From Azospirillum sp. (GTDB lineage: Bacteria > Pseudomonadota > Alphaproteobacteria > Azospirillales > Azospirillaceae), in contig WGNK01000031.1 in NCBI GenBank assembly GCA_016124535.1, forward strand, positions 28,609 through 92,608: a stretch of 64,000 bases of DNA, given 5' to 3'. Below, piece by piece: positions 17,523-27,400 of the stretch. How positions within the stretch are numbered: the first letter of the stretch is position 1; every line of letters begins with the position of its first letter. The position numbers were made by a program, and so were the translations under genes. The notes below the pieces were generated by a model that did no database searches, was not told where the DNA came from, and worked only from the letters and a program-made list of their open reading frames with translations.

Positions 17523-18842
17523 TTACGCTGGGCCGGTCAGCTTGGCCAAAGCGCTGTCGCGAGACAGTTCGGCCCGTTCGCCGGTCGCCCGCCGTTTGAG
17601 TTCGACCACCCCGCTCTTGACCCCGCGCGGTCCGACCAGCACTTGCCAAGGCACGCCGATCAGGTCCATGTCGGCGAATTTAACCCCCGGCCGTTCGGCG
17701 CGGTCGTCGTAGAGCACCTCGACCCCGGCCCGGCGCAGGTCGCCATAGACCTCGGCGGCGACCCGATCGCACGCCGCATCGCCCGATTTCAGGTTGATCA
17801 ACCCGACCTGGAACGGCGCCACGCTGTCCGGCCAGATGATCCCGGCCTCGTCATGGCTGGCCTCGATGATCGCCCCGGCCAGCCGCGACACCCCAATACC
17901 GTACGAGCCCATCTCGACCGCCACCGGCTCGCCGTCGGGACCCGCGACCACGGCGCCTAACGGCTTGGAATATTTAGTACCGAAATAAAAAATGTGCCCA
18001 ACCTCGATGCCGCGTGCCGAGACCAGTCGGTCAGCCGGAATCGGGCAGTCGGCGGCGTCGTGCTTCTCGTCGGTCGCGGCATAAATGCCAGTTGCCCGTG
18101 CAAAAAACCGCTCGAGATCGTCGTCGAAGCCGGGCGCCTCGGCCATCACGTCGAGATCGAGCCAAGTCCGGTCGCAGAATACGCCGCTCTCGCCGGTTTC
18201 GGCCAGGATGATGAATTCGTGGCTGAGGTTGCCGCCGATTGCCCCGGACTCGGCGCGCATCGGGATCGCCTTCAGGCCCAGGCGGGCGAAGGTGCGCAAA
18301 TACGCCAGGAACATCTTCTGATAGGCACGCCGGGCGCCGGCGGCGTCGAGGTCGAAGGAGTAGGCATCCTTCATCAGAAACTCGCGTCCGCGCATCACGC
18401 CAAAACGCGGCCTGATCTCGTCGCGAAACTTCCACTGGATATGGTAGAGATTTTTCGGGAGATCCCGGTAGCTCTTGCACGAATTCTTGAAGATATCGGT
18501 GATCATCTCCTCGTTCGTCGGACCATAGAGCATTTCGCGGTCGTGACGGTCACGGATGCGCAGCATCTCCTTGCCGTAATCGTCATAGCGCCCGCTCTCA
18601 CGCCACAATTCGGCCGGCTGGATGGTCGGCATCAGCAGTTCCTGTGCACCCGAGGCGTCCTGCTCCTCGCGCACAATTCGTTCGATCCGCTTCAGCACAC
18701 GCTGGCCCAGCGGCAGCCAGGCATAGATGCCGGCACCGGTCTGGCGAATCATGCCGGCACGCAGCATCAGCCGGTGCGACACGATCTGCGCCTCGCTGGG
18801 GTTTTCCTTCAGTGTCGGCAGAAAATAGGCTGACAATCGCAT
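17523..18842 (-). CDS. proS: Prolyl-tRNA synthetase, short (alphaproteobacterial) type
   Basis: The 439-residue class II synthetase charges tRNA-Pro. Motif 1 region [19 protein letters not shown], motif 2 region [23 protein letters not shown], and motif 3 SYGIGVSRL are all present, followed by a C-terminal anticodon-binding domain. It lacks the large insertion/editing domain of the E. coli-type enzyme, as is normal in alphaproteobacteria. It is the last gene of the long minus-strand housekeeping block that begins with nuoA, although an intrinsic terminator at 19086-19120 separates it from the genes upstream, so it probably has its own promoter within 18843-19080. Confidence 0.97.
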   Translation of the reverse strand: MRLSAYFLPTLKENPSEAQIVSHRLMLRAGMIRQTGAGIYAWLPLGQRVLKRIERIVREEQDASGAQELLMPTIQPAELWRESGRYDDYGKEMLRIRDRHDREMLYGPTNEEMITDIFKNSCKSYRDLPKNLYHIQWKFRDEIRPRFGVMRGREFLMKDAYSFDLDAAGARRAYQKMFLAYLRTFARLGLKAIPMRAESGAIGGNLSHEFIILAETGESGVFCDRTWLDLDVMAEAPGFDDDLERFFARATGIYAATDEKHDAADCPIPADRLVSARGIEVGHIFYFGTKYSKPLGAVVAGPDGEPVAVEMGSYGIGVSRLAGAIIEASHDEAGIIWPDSVAPFQVGLINLKSGDAACDRVAAEVYGDLRRAGVEVLYDDRAERPGVKFADMDLIGVPWQVLVGPRGVKSGVVELKRRATGERAELSRDSALAKLTGPA

Positions 18843-19085
18843 GACGGGCGTCTTTGTTCAGGAAGTTGGTGGGCGGACGCCCGGCGCAGTCTGAAAACTG
18901 GAAAGAACTCTAGGCAATGTTCGCCGGCCTGTCCACGGCGGCGCGAGAGGTTTTATTGTGCGCCGCCGCAGCAACTTGTGCACTGCACCAAGAGCACCTG
19001 CGGCCAAACGCCGCAAAAACCTTACTTTTTCATGATAAGGGTGGTGACTCGAGCAACGCTTTGGCATACCATGCGCCGCGCTTAG

Positions 19086-19120
19086 AAAAAAGGGACCGCG
19101 CTGCGGTCGCAGCGCGGTCC
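19086..19120 (-). terminator. Strong intrinsic terminator reading leftward
   Basis: A 13-bp perfect stem (19093-19105 with 19108-19120) and, on the minus strand, the run CTTTTTT immediately after it form a textbook intrinsic terminator. It would end minus-strand transcripts coming from tag/DUF1467 before proS. The two-base apparent loop means the terminal pairs must open in the real RNA. Confidence 0.85.
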
Positions 19121-19251
19121 GAGTTTAGGGAGGAATCGCCACCAAGCGTCGGATAAGAGGGGAACACCCCCTTAACAACAATAAGTCTGATGTCGGATGG
19201 TCGGCATGGCAAGCCCAAAAATTTGGGCTTGCCATACTTTTTGTTGTTTTT
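19121..19251 (+). ncRNA. Candidate small RNA ending in an intrinsic terminator
   Basis: No gene on the plus strand feeds the strong plus-strand terminator at 19206-19251, so its transcript is likely non-coding or encodes a very short peptide. The stretch before it has a further hairpin (TAAG/GGGG pairing with CCCC/CTTA near 19155-19178) and a Shine-Dalgarno-like GGGAGGA at 19129-19135 with no start codon in place. It matches neither 6S RNA, SRP RNA nor RNase P RNA by the conserved cores I know. The 5' end is unknown and could lie upstream of 19093. Confidence 0.3.
19206..19251 (+). terminator. Strong intrinsic terminator reading rightward
   Basis: A 14-bp perfect stem (19206-19219 with 19222-19235; arms ATGGCAAGCCCAAA and its complement) is followed on the plus strand by a long T-rich tail with runs of five and six T. 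It crosses the oppositely directed terminator at 19086-19120, so transcripts from both strands would overlap between them. Confidence 0.85.
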
Positions 19252-19311
19252 TGCGTCAGGTGACGGCATATTGAGCAGTTGCACGGCCCGGATCAGGGAT
19301 CTGCCCAGATT

Positions 19312-19875
19312 TTAAGCTTCGTATCCTGCATAGCCGGCCTGCACTGCGACAAGCCAGGGCGGCGCGAGCGATTCGAGTCGGCGATAGACCGGACAGCTCG
19401 GCCGGTGCGCCCCTGGAAGATAGCCGGTGCTCAGCAGGAACTCGCCGACGATCTCGCCGCCCATGAAGCGAAACTCCCGCCGGAACAGCGCGACCCAGTC
19501 CGCCTTGGGCCGCGGATGGTGGGCAGCGAGCCATGCGGCGAAGGTCGGATGGTCGCGCCGTAGCGCCACCAGACGGCGGGCATTGTCGATCACCGCGTCG
19601 ACCTTCAGCCGGTTGCGGATAATTCCGGCATCGCCGAGCAAGCGCGCGCGCTCGGTCTCGCCATAACCGGCAACGCGGTCGATCTCGAATCCGTCGAAGG
19701 CGGCGAAAAAGGCGGCGCGCTTCTTCAGCACAGTCAACCAGGACAGGCCGGCCTGGTTGATCTCCAACACCAGACGCTCGAACAGCACGGCATCGTCATC
19801 GACCGGAAAGCCGTATTCCTGGTCGTGATAGGGACCGTGCCAGGGATGGCCGGGTGCGGCATCGCAGTAGCTCAT
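19312..19875 (-). CDS. tag: DNA-3-methyladenine glycosylase I
   Basis: The 187-residue protein shows Tag signatures: an N-terminal Cys (residue 4), YHDQEYGFP, FERLVLEINQAGLSWLTVLKKR, and HRPSCPVYRR, which supplies the C-terminal His and Cys of the structural zinc site. It excises 3-methyladenine from alkylated DNA. The gene starts 3 nt after the DUF1467 gene's 3' end on the same strand, so the two are probably cotranscribed. In related genomes DUF1467 usually lies closer to proS, so tag appears to be an insertion in that order. Confidence 0.93.
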   Translation of the reverse strand: MSYCDAAPGHPWHGPYHDQEYGFPVDDDAVLFERLVLEINQAGLSWLTVLKKRAAFFAAFDGFEIDRVAGYGETERARLLGDAGIIRNRLKVDAVIDNARRLVALRRDHPTFAAWLAAHHPRPKADWVALFRREFRFMGGEIVGEFLLSTGYLPGAHRPSCPVYRRLESLAPPWLVAVQAGYAGYEA

Positions 19876-19878
19876 CGG

Positions 19879-20127
19879 CTACATCCCCCGCGCCATCTCC
19901 CGGAACGAAATCCAGCCGGAGTCGACCAGGAAATAGATCGCGACCCAGATCAGTGCGGAAATCACCGTGGTCACCGCGGCGCGCAACCACATCTTGGGTT
20001 GCTCGGGTGCGCTGGAGGCCATGCCCGGCTCGGGCTCTTCCGGGGTCTTGACGCCCCACGGCAGCACGGCGAACAGCACCGTCCACCAAACCATGAAATA
20101 GACCGCGGTCCCGCTGACCCAGCCCAT
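19879..20127 (-). CDS. DUF1467 family small membrane protein
   Basis: The 82-residue protein has two membrane helices (around residues 5-25 and 55-75) separated by a Pro/Glu-rich loop containing PWGVKTPEEPEPG, the typical DUF1467 pattern. Function is unknown. Its position next to rnj, birA and nuo is conserved in alphaproteobacteria. The start at 20127 has GGGAGA upstream; eight further in-frame codons upstream are not needed. Confidence 0.88.
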   Translation of the reverse strand: MGWVSGTAVYFMVWWTVLFAVLPWGVKTPEEPEPGMASSAPEQPKMWLRAAVTTVISALIWVAIYFLVDSGWISFREMARGM

Positions 20128-20270
20128 CGCTGTCTCCCTATTTTTGCGCACGCCAAGCCCGCCCCGGACTGGCCGTCCTCGTTGTTTTGATCTTCCGGCT
20201 ATAGCAGAGATCCGCCCGAAACGTCATGGTCGGACGCACGCCGACCGGGGCAAAGCGGCCGTGCCCCTGC

Positions 20271-21056
20271 TCAGAAAATATCGTAGGAGAAATAGCGCTG
20301 GCTGAGCGCCTGGTAGCTGCCATCCTGGCGCAAAGCCATGATCGCCTGGTCGATTGCTGCCTTCAGATCGGCGCGTCCCGGTGGAAACACGATATGGACC
20401 GATCCGCCCAACCCGTTCCCGGTGATCGGATCGCCCATGGTCTTGAACCCCTGCCCTTCCGGCGACGCGACAAAATGCCGGGCATAAAGGGTCGGAGCGA
20501 TGCCCAGCTCGGCGGTGCCATCGCGCAGCACCTGCCAGACCGCCTCGGTGGTCGCAACCGGCACCAGCTTGGCGGCATCAAGGGCGGACAGCACGTCGAA
20601 CTGGCGCGAGCCGCGGCGAACCCCGATCCGGCGGCTATGTACCGCCTCAGCCAGGTCCAGGTCCGCAGCGTCCTTGGCACCGACCAGGCTGGTGCTCGAC
20701 CGCCAAACCGGCGCGGAAAACAACACCAGCGCCTCGCGCTCCGGGGTGCGCAGCAGATTGGCCAGGGCGATATCGGCCTGGCCGGCCGAGATATGGTCGA
20801 TGATCGCGGCGAATGGCTGTCCGCTGAGCGTGCAGATCGCGTGCAGAACGCGACACAGCGCGCCGGCCAGATCGACATTGAAGCCGGCATAGCTGCCGTC
20901 GGGCAGACGTTTGCTGAACGGCGGCGCACTATCGACCACCTCGACGCGCAACGCCTGCCCGGTCAGATCGGGCAACGCGCCTGGCCCGGCCAGGGCACCC
21001 AGCGAAATCAGCATCGGCAGGGCGGCCAGCCCCAGCGTCGCGAAGCTACGGATCAT
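20271..21056 (-). CDS. Periplasmic substrate-binding protein (amino-acid ABC type, PBP2 fold)
   Basis: The 261-residue protein has a signal peptide (hydrophobic about residues 3-28) and a type 2 periplasmic-binding fold like SBP_bac_3: LRVEVVDSAPPFSKRLPDGSYAGFNVDLA at the start (given here as the DGSYAGFNVDLAGAL segment), ISAGQADIALANL, RRIGVRRGSRQ, and a C-terminal AIMALRQDGSYQALSQRYF. No permease or ATPase is adjacent, so it is an orphan that may serve a distant transporter or act as a sensor. It occupies the place where many alphaproteobacteria carry a methylmalonyl-CoA epimerase gene between rnj and DUF1467. GAGGGG precedes the ATG. Confidence 0.85.
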   Translation of the reverse strand: MIRSFATLGLAALPMLISLGALAGPGALPDLTGQALRVEVVDSAPPFSKRLPDGSYAGFNVDLAGALCRVLHAICTLSGQPFAAIIDHISAGQADIALANLLRTPEREALVLFSAPVWRSSTSLVGAKDAADLDLAEAVHSRRIGVRRGSRQFDVLSALDAAKLVPVATTEAVWQVLRDGTAELGIAPTLYARHFVASPEGQGFKTMGDPITGNGLGGSVHIVFPPGRADLKAAIDQAIMALRQDGSYQALSQRYFSYDIF

Positions 21057-21138
21057 CGGCCCCTCACCATAATTGACGGACCGTCCGGTCACCGCGGCGG
21101 ATCACACCGTCTGCGCCCGGCCGGTCAGTCCGACGCCG

Positions 21139-22824
21139 TCACAGCCTGATCAGATGGACCTCGGTCACCGGCTTGCGGCCGTGGCTGCGGTTAAAGCTGC
21201 GCCGGACCGCCGCCCGGACGGCATTGGTCACGACCGCGTCGTCGTGGCGAGCGGCCCGCGGCAGGTCCGCGACCGCTTCGCGCACGGCATCGATGGCATC
21301 AAGCAGATCATCGCGGTCGGAGTCGTCGTCGATCAGGCCAAAGGTCGAGACCTGCGGTCCGGTGACCAGCTCGCCCTTGCCGTTCAGCACCACGGTTGCC
21401 ACCGCGCCGCCGTTGGCAAGAACCCTGCGACGGTTCTTGATCGCGCCCCCGCCCGCCGGAACCACGCGTTTGCCGTCGATCGCCAGGCGGCCGCTGGGCA
21501 CCGAGCCGATCGCTTCGGCCGGGCCCGGAGCCAGACGGACCACGGAGCCATTGGCCGGAATCACCACTTGGCTGACCTGGCATTGCCGCGCCAGCTCGGC
21601 ATGGGCCTGCTGGTGGCGCGGCTCGCCATGCACCGGCAGCGCGGCGCGTGGCCGCACCCACTGGTAGAGCCGGGCCAATTCGTCCCGGGCGGGATGCCCG
21701 GAGACATGGACCAGGGCGTCGTCCGCGGTCACCACTTCGATCCCGCGCGCCACCAGGCGATTTTGAATCTGGTGAATCGCGCGTTCATTGCCGGGGATTT
21801 CACGGCTGGAATAGATCACCACGTCACCGGATTCCAGGACCACCTGGGGATGGTCGTCGGCGGCGACCCGCGCCAACGCCGAGCGTTCCTCTCCCTGACT
21901 GCCGGTACAGACCAGCACAACCTTGTCCCGCGGCAAATAGCCGGCCTCGTGCTCGGACAGGAAGTCGGGCAGGTCGGTCAGGTAACCATTGGCGCGCGCC
22001 GCCTCGTTGATCCGCCACAAGGACCGCCCGACCAGGGCGACCCGGCGATCGTGAACCGCCGCCGCCGCAGCGATATTATGCAGCCGGGCGACATTGGAGG
22101 CAAAGCATGTGACCGCGATCCGGCGTTTGAACCGGCCGAACAGGCTGGTCAGCCCGTCGAGCAGCCCGCCCTCGGAGCCGGAATGCCCCGGCACCATGGC
22201 GCCGGTCGAATCCCCGATCAGGGCAACCACGTTCTCCCCGCCGAGCCGGGCGAGCACCGCCTCGTCGGTGACCGGTCCAACCACCGGCCGGGGATCGAGC
22301 TTCCAGTCGCCGGTGTGCAGCACGGTGCCGGCCGCGGTCCGGATGACGACCATGCTCGATTGCGGGATCGAATGGGTTACCCCGACCAGTTCGACGTCGA
22401 ACGGCCCGACCTTAAAGCGCCCGGACAGCGGAACTTCGGTCAGCTTAAGCCGTCCGGCCAGCCCGTGTTCGTGGAGCTTGCTGCGCACCATCGCGGCGGT
22501 AAAGGGCGTGGCAAAGACCGGGCATTCCAGTTCCGGCCACAGATGCGGCACCGCCCCGATATGGTCCTCGTGGGCATGGGTCAGCACCAGCCCGACCAGA
22601 TCGCGTCGTCGCCTGGTGATGAAGGCGGGATCCGCCATGATGATGTCGACGCCGGGCATCTTGTCATCGGCGAAAGAAATCCCGAGATCGACCATCAGCC
22701 ACTTGCCGGCATGACCGTAAAGACTGAGGTTCAGCCCGATCTCCCCGGCGCCGCCGAGCGGCAGAAAATAGAGCGAGTCGCTGGCGGGAACGAAGCCCTC
22801 GCCCAGTGCCGCGAGCGCGGTCAT
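21139..22824 (-). CDS. rnj: Ribonuclease J
   Basis: The 561-residue metallo-beta-lactamase/beta-CASP nuclease carries the metal motif THAHEDHIGAVPHLW, GVTHSIPQSSM, HTGDWKLD, the beta-CASP region with GDSTG, and DDALVHVSGHPARDELARL. RNase J is a combined 5'-exo/endoribonuclease that matures rRNA and degrades mRNA. Its ATG overlaps the coaX stop by 4 nt, indicating translational coupling. Its place after birA-coaX is the standard alphaproteobacterial order. Confidence 0.96.
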   Translation of the reverse strand: MTALAALGEGFVPASDSLYFLPLGGAGEIGLNLSLYGHAGKWLMVDLGISFADDKMPGVDIIMADPAFITRRRRDLVGLVLTHAHEDHIGAVPHLWPELECPVFATPFTAAMVRSKLHEHGLAGRLKLTEVPLSGRFKVGPFDVELVGVTHSIPQSSMVVIRTAAGTVLHTGDWKLDPRPVVGPVTDEAVLARLGGENVVALIGDSTGAMVPGHSGSEGGLLDGLTSLFGRFKRRIAVTCFASNVARLHNIAAAAAVHDRRVALVGRSLWRINEAARANGYLTDLPDFLSEHEAGYLPRDKVVLVCTGSQGEERSALARVAADDHPQVVLESGDVVIYSSREIPGNERAIHQIQNRLVARGIEVVTADDALVHVSGHPARDELARLYQWVRPRAALPVHGEPRHQQAHAELARQCQVSQVVIPANGSVVRLAPGPAEAIGSVPSGRLAIDGKRVVPAGGGAIKNRRRVLANGGAVATVVLNGKGELVTGPQVSTFGLIDDDSDRDDLLDAIDAVREAVADLPRAARHDDAVVTNAVRAAVRRSFNRSHGRKPVTEVHLIRL

Positions 22825-23594
22825 GGTTGCCTGTTGCGTTGGTGGATCAGGAGCAGACCGCGCAGGGTCAGTTCGCCGTCAATATGTTCGATCGCCGTCG
22901 TTGCCTTGGCGAACAGAGCGGCCAGACCACCGGTGCCGATCACCGTCATCGCCTGGCCGAATTCTGCACGGATGCGGGCTACCAGTCCCTCGATCAGGCC
23001 GATATAGCCCCAGAATACCCCCGACTGCATGCAGCCCACGGTATCGGTGCCGATGACCTGGGCCGGCTGGACGATATCGACCCGCGGCAGCTTGGCCGCC
23101 GCCATGTGCAAGGCTTCCAGCGACAGGTTGATGCCGGGCGCAATCACACCACCGCAGTAGTGGCCGTCGCGATCGACTACATCGAAAGTGGTCGCGGTGC
23201 CGAAATCGATCACGATCAAGGGTGGGTGATAATAGGCCGCCGCCGCCACCGCATTGACCAGGCGGTCGGCGCCGACCTCGGCCGGCCGGTCGACCCGTGC
23301 CTCGGCGCCGAGCTCGACCACGGGATCGCCGACCACCATCGGCTCGCAGTCGAAATGGTCCTTGCACAGCCGCTTGAGGTTAAAGGTCGCGCCGGGCACC
23401 ACGCTGGCCAGGATCGCGGCATCGATATCGCGGGGCTGAACCCCACGCAGCGCCATCAAATGGGTCAGCCACACCGCATATTCATCGGCGGTGCGTTTGC
23501 GGTCGGTCGCACAGCGCCACAGCCCGAGCTGCAGGTCGCCCTGGTAAAGCGCAAAGACAATATTCGTGTTGCCGGCATCGATTGCGAGCAGCAA
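22821..23594 (-). CDS. coaX: Type III pantothenate kinase
   Basis: The 257-residue ASKHA-fold kinase phosphorylates pantothenate in the first step of CoA synthesis. It has the P-loop-like DAGNTN at residues 6-11, DFGTATTFDVV, GGVIAPGINLS and a C-terminal VIGTGGLAAL. Only 2 nt separate it from birA upstream and it overlaps rnj by 4 nt. This form is feedback-insensitive and usually needs a monovalent cation. Confidence 0.96.
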   Translation of the reverse strand: MLLAIDAGNTNIVFALYQGDLQLGLWRCATDRKRTADEYAVWLTHLMALRGVQPRDIDAAILASVVPGATFNLKRLCKDHFDCEPMVVGDPVVELGAEARVDRPAEVGADRLVNAVAAAAYYHPPLIVIDFGTATTFDVVDRDGHYCGGVIAPGINLSLEALHMAAAKLPRVDIVQPAQVIGTDTVGCMQSGVFWGYIGLIEGLVARIRAEFGQAMTVIGTGGLAALFAKATTAIEHIDGELTLRGLLLIHQRNRQP

Positions 23595-23596
23595 GG

Positions 23597-24388
23597 TCAG
23601 GCCTCCGCCGCCGACGGCGCGAAAAAAACATCCCCCGCGGAAATCCGGCGAAGTCCGCCACCGCCCGCCAGCTCAAGCACCAGCGCGCCATCTGAGTCGA
23701 GATCGACGAAACGGCCGTGTAAAGTCTCATTGGCCAAACGGACGTCGACCTCCCGTCCCAACCCCTCGGCGACCGCCAGCCAGGCTGTACGAATCCGGGG
23801 GAAGCCCTCAGCCGCCCAGCACCGACGCCAAAAATGGAACCGCGCGGCGAAGGCGCCGAGCAGGCTCTCCGCGCTCACGCCGACCGCACCCTCGACCGCC
23901 AGGGCCGTCGCGGGAAATTCGGTATCGGCCGGAAACTGGTGGACATTGACGCCCAGTCCGACCACGACCCAGCCGAGGCCGCCGCTACTGTCCGCCTCCG
24001 CCTCGATCAGAATTCCGGCGACCTTGCGCCCGCCAACCAGCACGTCGTTGGGCCATTTCAGGCGTGGCGCCCGGTCGGTGGGCAACGCCGCGGCGACCGC
24101 GTCGGCCACCGCCAGCGCCGCGACGAAGGACAATTGCGCCGCGACCGCCATCGGGCACTGCGGCCGTAATACCAAGGAGCAGAAAAGATTGCCCTCGGTC
24201 GACACCCATGACCGGCCGCGCCGGCCCCGCCCGGAATCCTGGCTGCGCGCCCAGATCATCACGCCATCCGCGGCGCCATCGCGGGCGAAGCGGCGCGCCT
24301 CGTCATTGGTACTACCGACCCGGTCGAAGGCGACCAGCCGATACGCCCCAAGCAACCGAAATCCCGTCGCAGCGGCAGGGTCGCTCAT
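23597..24388 (-). CDS. birA: Biotin-[acetyl-CoA-carboxylase] ligase, no DNA-binding domain
   Basis: The 263-residue protein has STNDEARR, the biotinyl-AMP loop [29 protein letters not shown] and a C-terminal SH3-like domain. It attaches biotin to carboxyl-carrier proteins; one likely client is the MccA homologue in this window. The N-terminal helix-turn-helix of E. coli BirA is missing, so it is not expected to repress biotin genes. The first 4 nt overlap nuoN, tying its expression to the respiratory operon. Confidence 0.95.
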   Translation of the reverse strand: MSDPAAATGFRLLGAYRLVAFDRVGSTNDEARRFARDGAADGVMIWARSQDSGRGRRGRSWVSTEGNLFCSLVLRPQCPMAVAAQLSFVAALAVADAVAAALPTDRAPRLKWPNDVLVGGRKVAGILIEAEADSSGGLGWVVVGLGVNVHQFPADTEFPATALAVEGAVGVSAESLLGAFAARFHFWRRCWAAEGFPRIRTAWLAVAEGLGREVDVRLANETLHGRFVDLDSDGALVLELAGGGGLRRISAGDVFFAPSAAEA

Positions 24389-25845
24389 CCGGTGAACAAA
24401 GCTGCCGCCGCCGCCGCCGCCCCGTTGAGGACGGGCACGGGAAAGGCGAAGAAAAACATCGTGAACAGTCCGGTTCCAACCAGAACCGCCGCAATCGAAT
24501 CATCCGATTGCCGGTCGAAGGTTTCAATCGGATCGTCGAAATAGATCAGCTTGACGACCCGCAGATAGTAGAACGCGCCGACCACGCTCGACAGCACCCC
24601 GAACACGGCGAGAATATAGAGTTCGCTGTGCTTGGCCGCCGCCTCGATCACCGCCAGAAAGACATAAAGCTTGCCGAAAAATCCGGCCAGAGGCGGAATG
24701 CCCGCCAGCGAAAACATGAAGATCGCGGTTCCCAGCGCCATCAGCGGATGACTGCGCGACAGCCCTGCGAGCTGGCGGATATCCTCAACCATGCGGCCAT
24801 GCTGCTTCATGCACAAGATCACGGCAAAGGTGCCGATGGTCATCACCATGTAGATCGTCATGTAGACGACGACGCCCCGCGTGCCCTGTTCGGTGCCGGC
24901 AGCGAGCCCCAACAGGGCAAAGCCCATATTGGCGATCGAGCTATAGGCCATCAGACGCTTGATGTTGGTCTGCTGGATCGCGGCAAACGATCCCAGCACC
25001 ATCGAGGCCAGCGACAGCGCGAAGATCACCTGGCTCCACTGTTCGACCATGTGGCCAAACGGGCCATCGAGCAGCCGGAGGATCAGCGCCACCGCCGCCA
25101 CTTTGGGCGCCGCGGCAAAGAACGCGGTCACCGGGGTCGGTGCCCCCTCATAAACATCCGGGGTCCACATGTGGAACGGTACGGCGGAAATCTTGAAGGC
25201 CAACCCGGCCACCGCGAACACCATGCCAACCACAACACCGACCGGCGGGGTCGGCGATGCCGCGATCAGTCCGGCGATGCGATCGAACTGCGTCGTGCCG
25301 CCAAAACCATAGATCAGCGACGCACCGTAAAGCAGCAGGCCGGAAGACAGAGCGCCCAGCACGAAATATTTCAGCCCGGCCTCGCTCGACTTGGCATGGT
25401 CGCGCCGGAACGCTGCCACGACGTAGAGTGCCAGGCTCTGGGTCTCCAAACCGACATAGAGCGATATCAAGTCATTGGCCGATACCATCAGCAGCATGCC
25501 GAGGGTTGCGAACAACATCAGCACCGGCAACTCAAACCGGTTCATATGCTCGCGCTCGGCATAGCCCTGGGCCAGAATGATCGACAGTGCGGAGCCGATC
25601 AGCACCAGGACCTTCATATAGGCGCCGAACCCGTCCATCACGAACATGCCGTTGAAGGTCACGGCACGCTCGGTACCGTGACCGATCACCAGCAGGCCGG
25701 TGCACAGCAGCACGACCACCGCGATCTGACCGACCAGGCGGGCGGTGCCGTCGCTGCCGAAGACGCCGAACATGAGAAGCGCCATGGTGGAAACCGCCAG
25801 GAACAACTCGGGCAGCGCCGGCAGGAATGCGGGAAGTTCGACCAT
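24385..25845 (-). CDS. nuoN: NADH-quinone oxidoreductase subunit N
   Basis: The 486-residue antiporter-like membrane subunit of complex I has about 14 helices. Family landmarks include [17 protein letters not shown], the conserved [22 protein letters not shown] region (seen here near residue 150) and [20 protein letters not shown]. It carries protons across the inner membrane. The C-terminus is an alanine run encoded by a short GCC/GCG-rich tract near 24405-24425. The stop overlaps birA. Confidence 0.97.
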   Translation of the reverse strand: MVELPAFLPALPELFLAVSTMALLMFGVFGSDGTARLVGQIAVVVLLCTGLLVIGHGTERAVTFNGMFVMDGFGAYMKVLVLIGSALSIILAQGYAEREHMNRFELPVLMLFATLGMLLMVSANDLISLYVGLETQSLALYVVAAFRRDHAKSSEAGLKYFVLGALSSGLLLYGASLIYGFGGTTQFDRIAGLIAASPTPPVGVVVGMVFAVAGLAFKISAVPFHMWTPDVYEGAPTPVTAFFAAAPKVAAVALILRLLDGPFGHMVEQWSQVIFALSLASMVLGSFAAIQQTNIKRLMAYSSIANMGFALLGLAAGTEQGTRGVVVYMTIYMVMTIGTFAVILCMKQHGRMVEDIRQLAGLSRSHPLMALGTAIFMFSLAGIPPLAGFFGKLYVFLAVIEAAAKHSELYILAVFGVLSSVVGAFYYLRVVKLIYFDDPIETFDRQSDDSIAAVLVGTGLFTMFFFAFPVPVLNGAAAAAAALFTG

Positions 25846-25870
25846 CGTGCTATCCCCCAGGGCCGGCGCG

Positions 25871-27385
25871 TCAGCGCCCGGCCAGAACCATGGCGCCGGA
25901 CTCGGCCAACGCGGTTTGATAGTTGTGGATCAGATTGGCGACCGAGGCAGAAGTCACGTTGAGAAAGCTCGACGGATAGACGCCCATCCACAGCACGACC
26001 ACAATCAGCGGCGCAAACACCAGAATTTCGCGGAGGCTGAGGTCGGGCATGGCGCGGGCATCGTCATGGATCAGCTTGCCGAAGATCACCCGGCGATACA
26101 GCCACAGCATGTAGGTGCAGCCGAGTACGACGCCGCTGGCGGTCAGGAACGCCACCCAGGTATTGGCCTGGAAAGTGCCGATGATCACCAGGAACTCGCC
26201 GACAAAACCGCTGGTGCCGGGCAGACCGACCGAGGCCAGCATCATCACCATGAAGACCACGGCATATTTCGGCATGTTGTTGACCAAGCCGCCATAGCGC
26301 GCGATGTCGCGGCTGTGCAGGCGGTCATAGACGACGCCGACGATCAGGAACAGCGCCGCCGAAACCACGCCGTGGGACAGCATCTGGATGATCGACCCCT
26401 GTACCCCCTGCATGGTCAGCGTGAACATGCCGATCGTCACGTAGCCCATATGGGCGACCGAAGAATAGGCGATCAGCTTCTTCATGTCCTCCTGGGCCAG
26501 AGCGACCAGCGAGGTGTAGATGATCGCAATCACGCCCAGGGTGTAGATCAGCGGCGTGAAATAGGCGCTGGCCTCAGGCAGCATCGGGATCGAAAACCGC
26601 AAAAAGCCATAGCCGCCCATCTTCAGCAGCACGCCGGCCAGGATCACCGAGCCCGCAGTCGGCGCCTCGACATGGGCGTCGGGCAGCCAGGTATGAACCG
26701 GCCACATCGGCACCTTGACCGCGAACGAGGCGAAGAACGCCAGCCACAGCCAGAATTGCAGACTGGGGCTGATCTTGGCGGCGAGCGCAGTCGGGATGTC
26801 GGTCGTACCGGTGATGAAATAGATCACCAGAATCGCCAGCAGCATCAGGACCGAGCCGAGCAGCGTGTAGAGAAAGAATTTGAACGCCGAGTAGACCCGC
26901 CGCGGCCCGCCCCAGATCCCGATGATGACGAACATCGGGATCAGCACACCTTCAAAGAACATATAGAAGGCAAGGAAATCGAGCGCGCAGAACATCCCGA
27001 CCATCATGGTCTCGAGGATCAGGAACGCGACCATGTATTCCTTGACGTGAACCTTGATCGAATCCCAGCTCGCCAGGATGCACAATGGCATCAGGAAGGT
27101 TGACAAGATCACGAACAGCATCGAGATGCCGTCCACGCCCATGTGGTAGCTGATCTTGAAGGCGGGGATCCAGTCTGCCTTTTCGACCATCTGGAAGGCA
27201 GCGGTGGTCGGATCAAAATTGATCCAGATGAACAGAGACAGGAGGAAGGTGACCAGCGTCGTCCACAGCGCGACGTTGCGGCTGTTGCGGATGACGACGT
27301 CGGGCTCGCCGCGGATCATCAGAATGAACGCGGCGCCAACCAACGGCAGGAATGTCGTCAGCGACAGGATCGGCCAACCGGCCAT
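25871..27385 (-). CDS. nuoM: NADH-quinone oxidoreductase subunit M
   Basis: The 504-residue subunit is one of the three antiporter-like proton channels of complex I. It contains the [15 protein letters not shown] motif, the [13 protein letters not shown] helix, and the conserved [20 protein letters not shown] segment with its functional lysine and histidines. There are 25 nt between it and nuoN and 15 nt from nuoL. Confidence 0.97.
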   Translation of the reverse strand: MAGWPILSLTTFLPLVGAAFILMIRGEPDVVIRNSRNVALWTTLVTFLLSLFIWINFDPTTAAFQMVEKADWIPAFKISYHMGVDGISMLFVILSTFLMPLCILASWDSIKVHVKEYMVAFLILETMMVGMFCALDFLAFYMFFEGVLIPMFVIIGIWGGPRRVYSAFKFFLYTLLGSVLMLLAILVIYFITGTTDIPTALAAKISPSLQFWLWLAFFASFAVKVPMWPVHTWLPDAHVEAPTAGSVILAGVLLKMGGYGFLRFSIPMLPEASAYFTPLIYTLGVIAIIYTSLVALAQEDMKKLIAYSSVAHMGYVTIGMFTLTMQGVQGSIIQMLSHGVVSAALFLIVGVVYDRLHSRDIARYGGLVNNMPKYAVVFMVMMLASVGLPGTSGFVGEFLVIIGTFQANTWVAFLTASGVVLGCTYMLWLYRRVIFGKLIHDDARAMPDLSLREILVFAPLIVVVLWMGVYPSSFLNVTSASVANLIHNYQTALAESGAMVLAGR

Positions 27386-27400
27386 GGAAGCCCCCTAACC

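Noticed and set aside
19032..19085. A 17-codon frame before the 19093 hairpin as a leader peptide
   Set aside because: No ribosome-binding site precedes it and the T-run of that hairpin lies on the opposite strand, so it cannot form a plus-strand attenuator.
21073..23007. Long plus-strand frames opposite rnj, and similarly opposite nuoG (31885-33825), lon (40798-42750) and glyS (49551-51488)
   Set aside because: All mirror highly conserved genes on the minus strand and translate to His/Gln/Arg-rich low-complexity sequence.
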